A stretch of 64,000 bases of DNA from an uncultured Anderseniella sp. Lineage in GTDB: Bacteria; Pseudomonadota; Alphaproteobacteria; Rhizobiales; Aestuariivirgaceae. Both the position numbers and the translations under genes were made by a program. Of the stretch, positions 62,153 through 64,000 are shown piece after piece. Position 1 is the first letter of the stretch, and each line of letters starts with the position of its first letter. The stretch spans positions 333,488 to 397,487 of the forward strand of contig CANKYU010000005.1 of NCBI GenBank assembly GCA_947488295.1. Direction: 5' to 3'. Under the pieces are notes generated by a model that was given only the letters and a program-made list of their open reading frames with translations, had not been told where the DNA came from and ran no database searches.

Positions 62153-62988
62153 TGTTCGCTGCCTCCATCGGCACCGTCGGTTTCGGCAGGCGCATCTTCC
62201 ATTGCCTTGGCCTGAGCCGCGGCTTCATCTGCAGCAATCCGTTCGGCTTCTGCAGCAGCTTCAGCGGCGGCAGCAGCCTCGGCTTCCGCAGCAGCAGCGG
62301 CGGCGGCAGCAGCGGATGAACGAAGAGCGGCCGGTGTAATTGCGCTGTCTGCCTGAGGCTTCTTGACCGCGTCACTCAACCGGACCCATCCGCCCTTGGC
62401 GCCGGGAACGGCACCCTTGACCATGATCAGGCCACGCTCGGTATCTGTCTTCACGACCTGAAGGTTCTGAACGGTTACGCGCTCATTGCCCATCTGGCCG
62501 GCCATCTTCTTGCCCTTGAACACCTTGCCGGGGTCCTGACACTGACCGGTCGAACCATGCGAACGGTGAGAAACCGACACACCATGGGAAGCGCGAAGGC
62601 CGCCAAAGTTGTGACGCTTCATGGCACCGGCGAAGCCCTTGCCAACCGATGTGCCGCACACGTCGACATACTGGCCGGCGAAATAGTGATCAGCGATGAT
62701 CTCTTCACCAACATCAACCAGGTTTTCCGGGCTCACCCGAAACTCGACAACCTTGCGCTTGGGCTCGACCTTGGCGACCGCGAACTGACCACGATCTGCC
62801 TTGGTCAGGCGCTTTACCTTGGCGCTGCCGACACCAAGCTGCAGGGCCGTGTAACCGTTCTTCTCAACGGTCTTCTGGCCCACCACCTGGCAGGTATCCA
62901 GCTTCAAAACAGTTACCGGAATATGTTCACCTGCGTCGGTGAAAATCCGGGTCATGCCCAGCTTCTGTACAATTACTCCTGAACGCAT
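62149..62988 (-). CDS. rplC: 50S ribosomal protein L3 with Ala/Glu-rich C-terminal extension
   Basis: 279 residues. L3 core (MRSGVIVQKLGMTRIFTDAGE, KRHNFGGLRASHGVSVSHRSHGSTGQ, the latter with the glutamine methylation site region) ends near residue 215. It is followed by about 60 residues of low-complexity AAAAEAEAAA and an acidic end (APAETDGADGGSEQ). E. coli L3 is 209 residues. The tail is in frame and precedes the normal ATGA overlap with rplD. Confidence 0.97.
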   Translation of the reverse strand: MRSGVIVQKLGMTRIFTDAGEHIPVTVLKLDTCQVVGQKTVEKNGYTALQLGVGSAKVKRLTKADRGQFAVAKVEPKRKVVEFRVSPENLVDVGEEIIADHYFAGQYVDVCGTSVGKGFAGAMKRHNFGGLRASHGVSVSHRSHGSTGQCQDPGKVFKGKKMAGQMGNERVTVQNLQVVKTDTERGLIMVKGAVPGAKGGWVRLSDAVKKPQADSAITPAALRSSAAAAAAAAAEAEAAAAAEAAAEAERIAADEAAAQAKAMEDAPAETDGADGGSEQ

Positions 62989-63019
62989 AGTTCAGACTCC
63001 CGTTCGTCTCGCTCAGAAA

Positions 63020-63328
63020 TCAGAGCTTGATCTCAACATCAACACCGGCTGCAAGGTCGAGCTTCATCAGCGCGTCCACTGTCTGCGGCGTCGGGTCAAC
63101 AATATCCAGAATGCGGCGATGCGTGCGCATCTCAAACTGTTCGCGGCTCTTCTTGTCCACGTGGGGCGAGCGGTTCACGGTGAACCGTTCAATCCGCGTC
63201 GGCAGAGGAACCGGGCCACGAACCTGGGCGCCAGTGCGCTTGGCCGTGTTCACGATTTCACGTGCCGAACCATCGAGAACCCGATGGTCGAACGCTTCGA
63301 GACGGATGCGAATATTCTGTTTTTGCAT
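63020..63328 (-). CDS. rpsJ: 30S ribosomal protein S10
   Basis: 102 residues: MQKQNIRIRLEAFDHRVLDGSAREIVNTAKRTGAQVRGPVPLPTRIERFTVNRSPHVDKKSREQFE. Also the NusB partner in antitermination. 60 nt after tuf. Confidence 0.98.
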   Translation of the reverse strand: MQKQNIRIRLEAFDHRVLDGSAREIVNTAKRTGAQVRGPVPLPTRIERFTVNRSPHVDKKSREQFEMRTHRRILDIVDPTPQTVDALMKLDLAAGVDVEIKL

Positions 63329-63388
63329 CTACTTGGATCCGTAAGTTGGGGTGTCCCTGACAATCAGAAACACCCCTATTCAGTTTAG

Positions 63389-64000
63389 TTACTCTATGAT
63401 GCCGGCGACGACGCCAGCACCGACGGTACGACCACCTTCACGGATGGCGAAGCGCAGCTTCTCTTCCATCGCAATCGGTGTGATCAGTTCAACCTCAAAC
63501 GACACATTGTCGCCAGGCATAACCATCTCCGTACCTTCTGGAAGTGTCACAACACCCGTCACATCCGTCGTACGGAAGTAGAACTGAGGACGGTAGTTGC
63601 CGAAGAACGGTGTATGACGACCGCCTTCTTCCTTGGTCAGAATGTAGGCTTCTGCCTTGAACTTCTTGTGCGGGGTGATCGAACCGGGCTTGCACAGAAC
63701 CTGTCCGCGCTCAACGCCTTCACGATCAACACCACGCAGCAGCGCACCGATGTTGTCACCAGCCTGGCCCTGATCGAGCAGCTTGCGGAACATCTCAACG
63801 CCCGTGCACGTCGTCTTGGTGGTGTCACGGATACCGACAATCTCGATTTCCTCACCAACCTTCACAACACCACGCTCAACACGACCGGTTACAACCGTAC
63901 CGCGGCCAGAAATCGAGAACACGTCCTCGATCGGCATCAGGAACGGCTGGTCAATCGGACGCTCAGGCTGAGGAATGTACTCATCAACAGCCGCCATCAG
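63389..64000 (-). CDS. tuf: Elongation factor Tu (C-terminal half; 5' part beyond window)
   Basis: 204 codons reach the right edge. They cover domains II and III: PFLMPIEDVFSISGRGTVVTGRVERG, GDNIGALLRGVDREGVERGQVL, and the C-terminal FAIREGGRTVGAGVVAGIIE. The GTPase domain is outside the window. Delivers aminoacyl-tRNA to the ribosome. Confidence 0.97.
   Translation of the reverse strand: MMAAVDEYIPQPERPIDQPFLMPIEDVFSISGRGTVVTGRVERGVVKVGEEIEIVGIRDTTKTTCTGVEMFRKLLDQGQAGDNIGALLRGVDREGVERGQVLCKPGSITPHKKFKAEAYILTKEEGGRHTPFFGNYRPQFYFRTTDVTGVVTLPEGTEMVMPGDNVSFEVELITPIAMEEKLRFAIREGGRTVGAGVVAGIIE

Overview
The window is 64 kb of a chromosome from an alphaproteobacterium. The evidence is the S10-spc-alpha ribosomal cluster followed by rplQ, a Do-type protease and rarA; the lineage-typical families DUF1489, DUF2852 and ATP12; propionyl-CoA carboxylase; and an Lrp-type PutR divergent from PutA. 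The order resembles Hyphomicrobiales (Rhizobiales), but that rank is inference. I see no insertion sequence, prophage or CRISPR array. Both edges cut genes: putA on the left and tuf on the right.

Layout. 1-9.9 kb: housekeeping and transport (putA/putR, panC, DUF1489, rhodanese, RraB-like, aldo/keto reductase, methyltransferase, DMT transporter, mgtE). 10-11.4 kb: a Sel1 protein, a DUF6522 gene preceded by an NsrR-like operator, and a small membrane protein. 11.5-20.9 kb: a type I secretion locus read right to left (TolC, ABC transporter, HlyD adaptor, 1425-residue FecR/VCBS surface protein), with a CHASE2 adenylate cyclase just upstream. 23.5-33.7 kb: tRNA-Leu(GAG), lipB, pccA, a coupled M24/M20 hydrolase pair, a DUF4396 membrane protein under a CueR-type regulator, a TauD-type dioxygenase, rimO, YjbR and a small exported protein.

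33.8-38.3 kb: pccB and the tightly coupled crcB-rluC-HAD-ATP12 operon. 38.3-42 kb: an accessory block between crcB and rarA with a TetR regulator, DUF2852, a candidate structured RNA, creatinase and DUF2189. 42-48.8 kb: rarA, a Do protease, a membrane-anchored FHA/trypsin-like protein, a leaderless Lrp regulator divergent from an ornithine-type decarboxylase, and a thioesterase. 48.9-64 kb: one long minus-strand cluster, tuf-rpsJ to rplQ, with secY, adk and rpoA inside it, ending at a clear terminator.

Best leads, all unproven: (1) a terminator-ended, multi-stem RNA with alternative pairings directly upstream of creatinase, either a small RNA or an attenuating leader; (2) a textbook 19-bp-spacer CueR promoter driving a Met/Cys-rich DUF4396 membrane protein; (3) an NsrR-like operator over the DUF6522 promoter; (4) the repeat-homogenised T1SS surface protein with a CRP-like palindrome between its secretion genes and an adenylate cyclase; (5) an FHA-like, membrane-tethered protease beside a Do protease.
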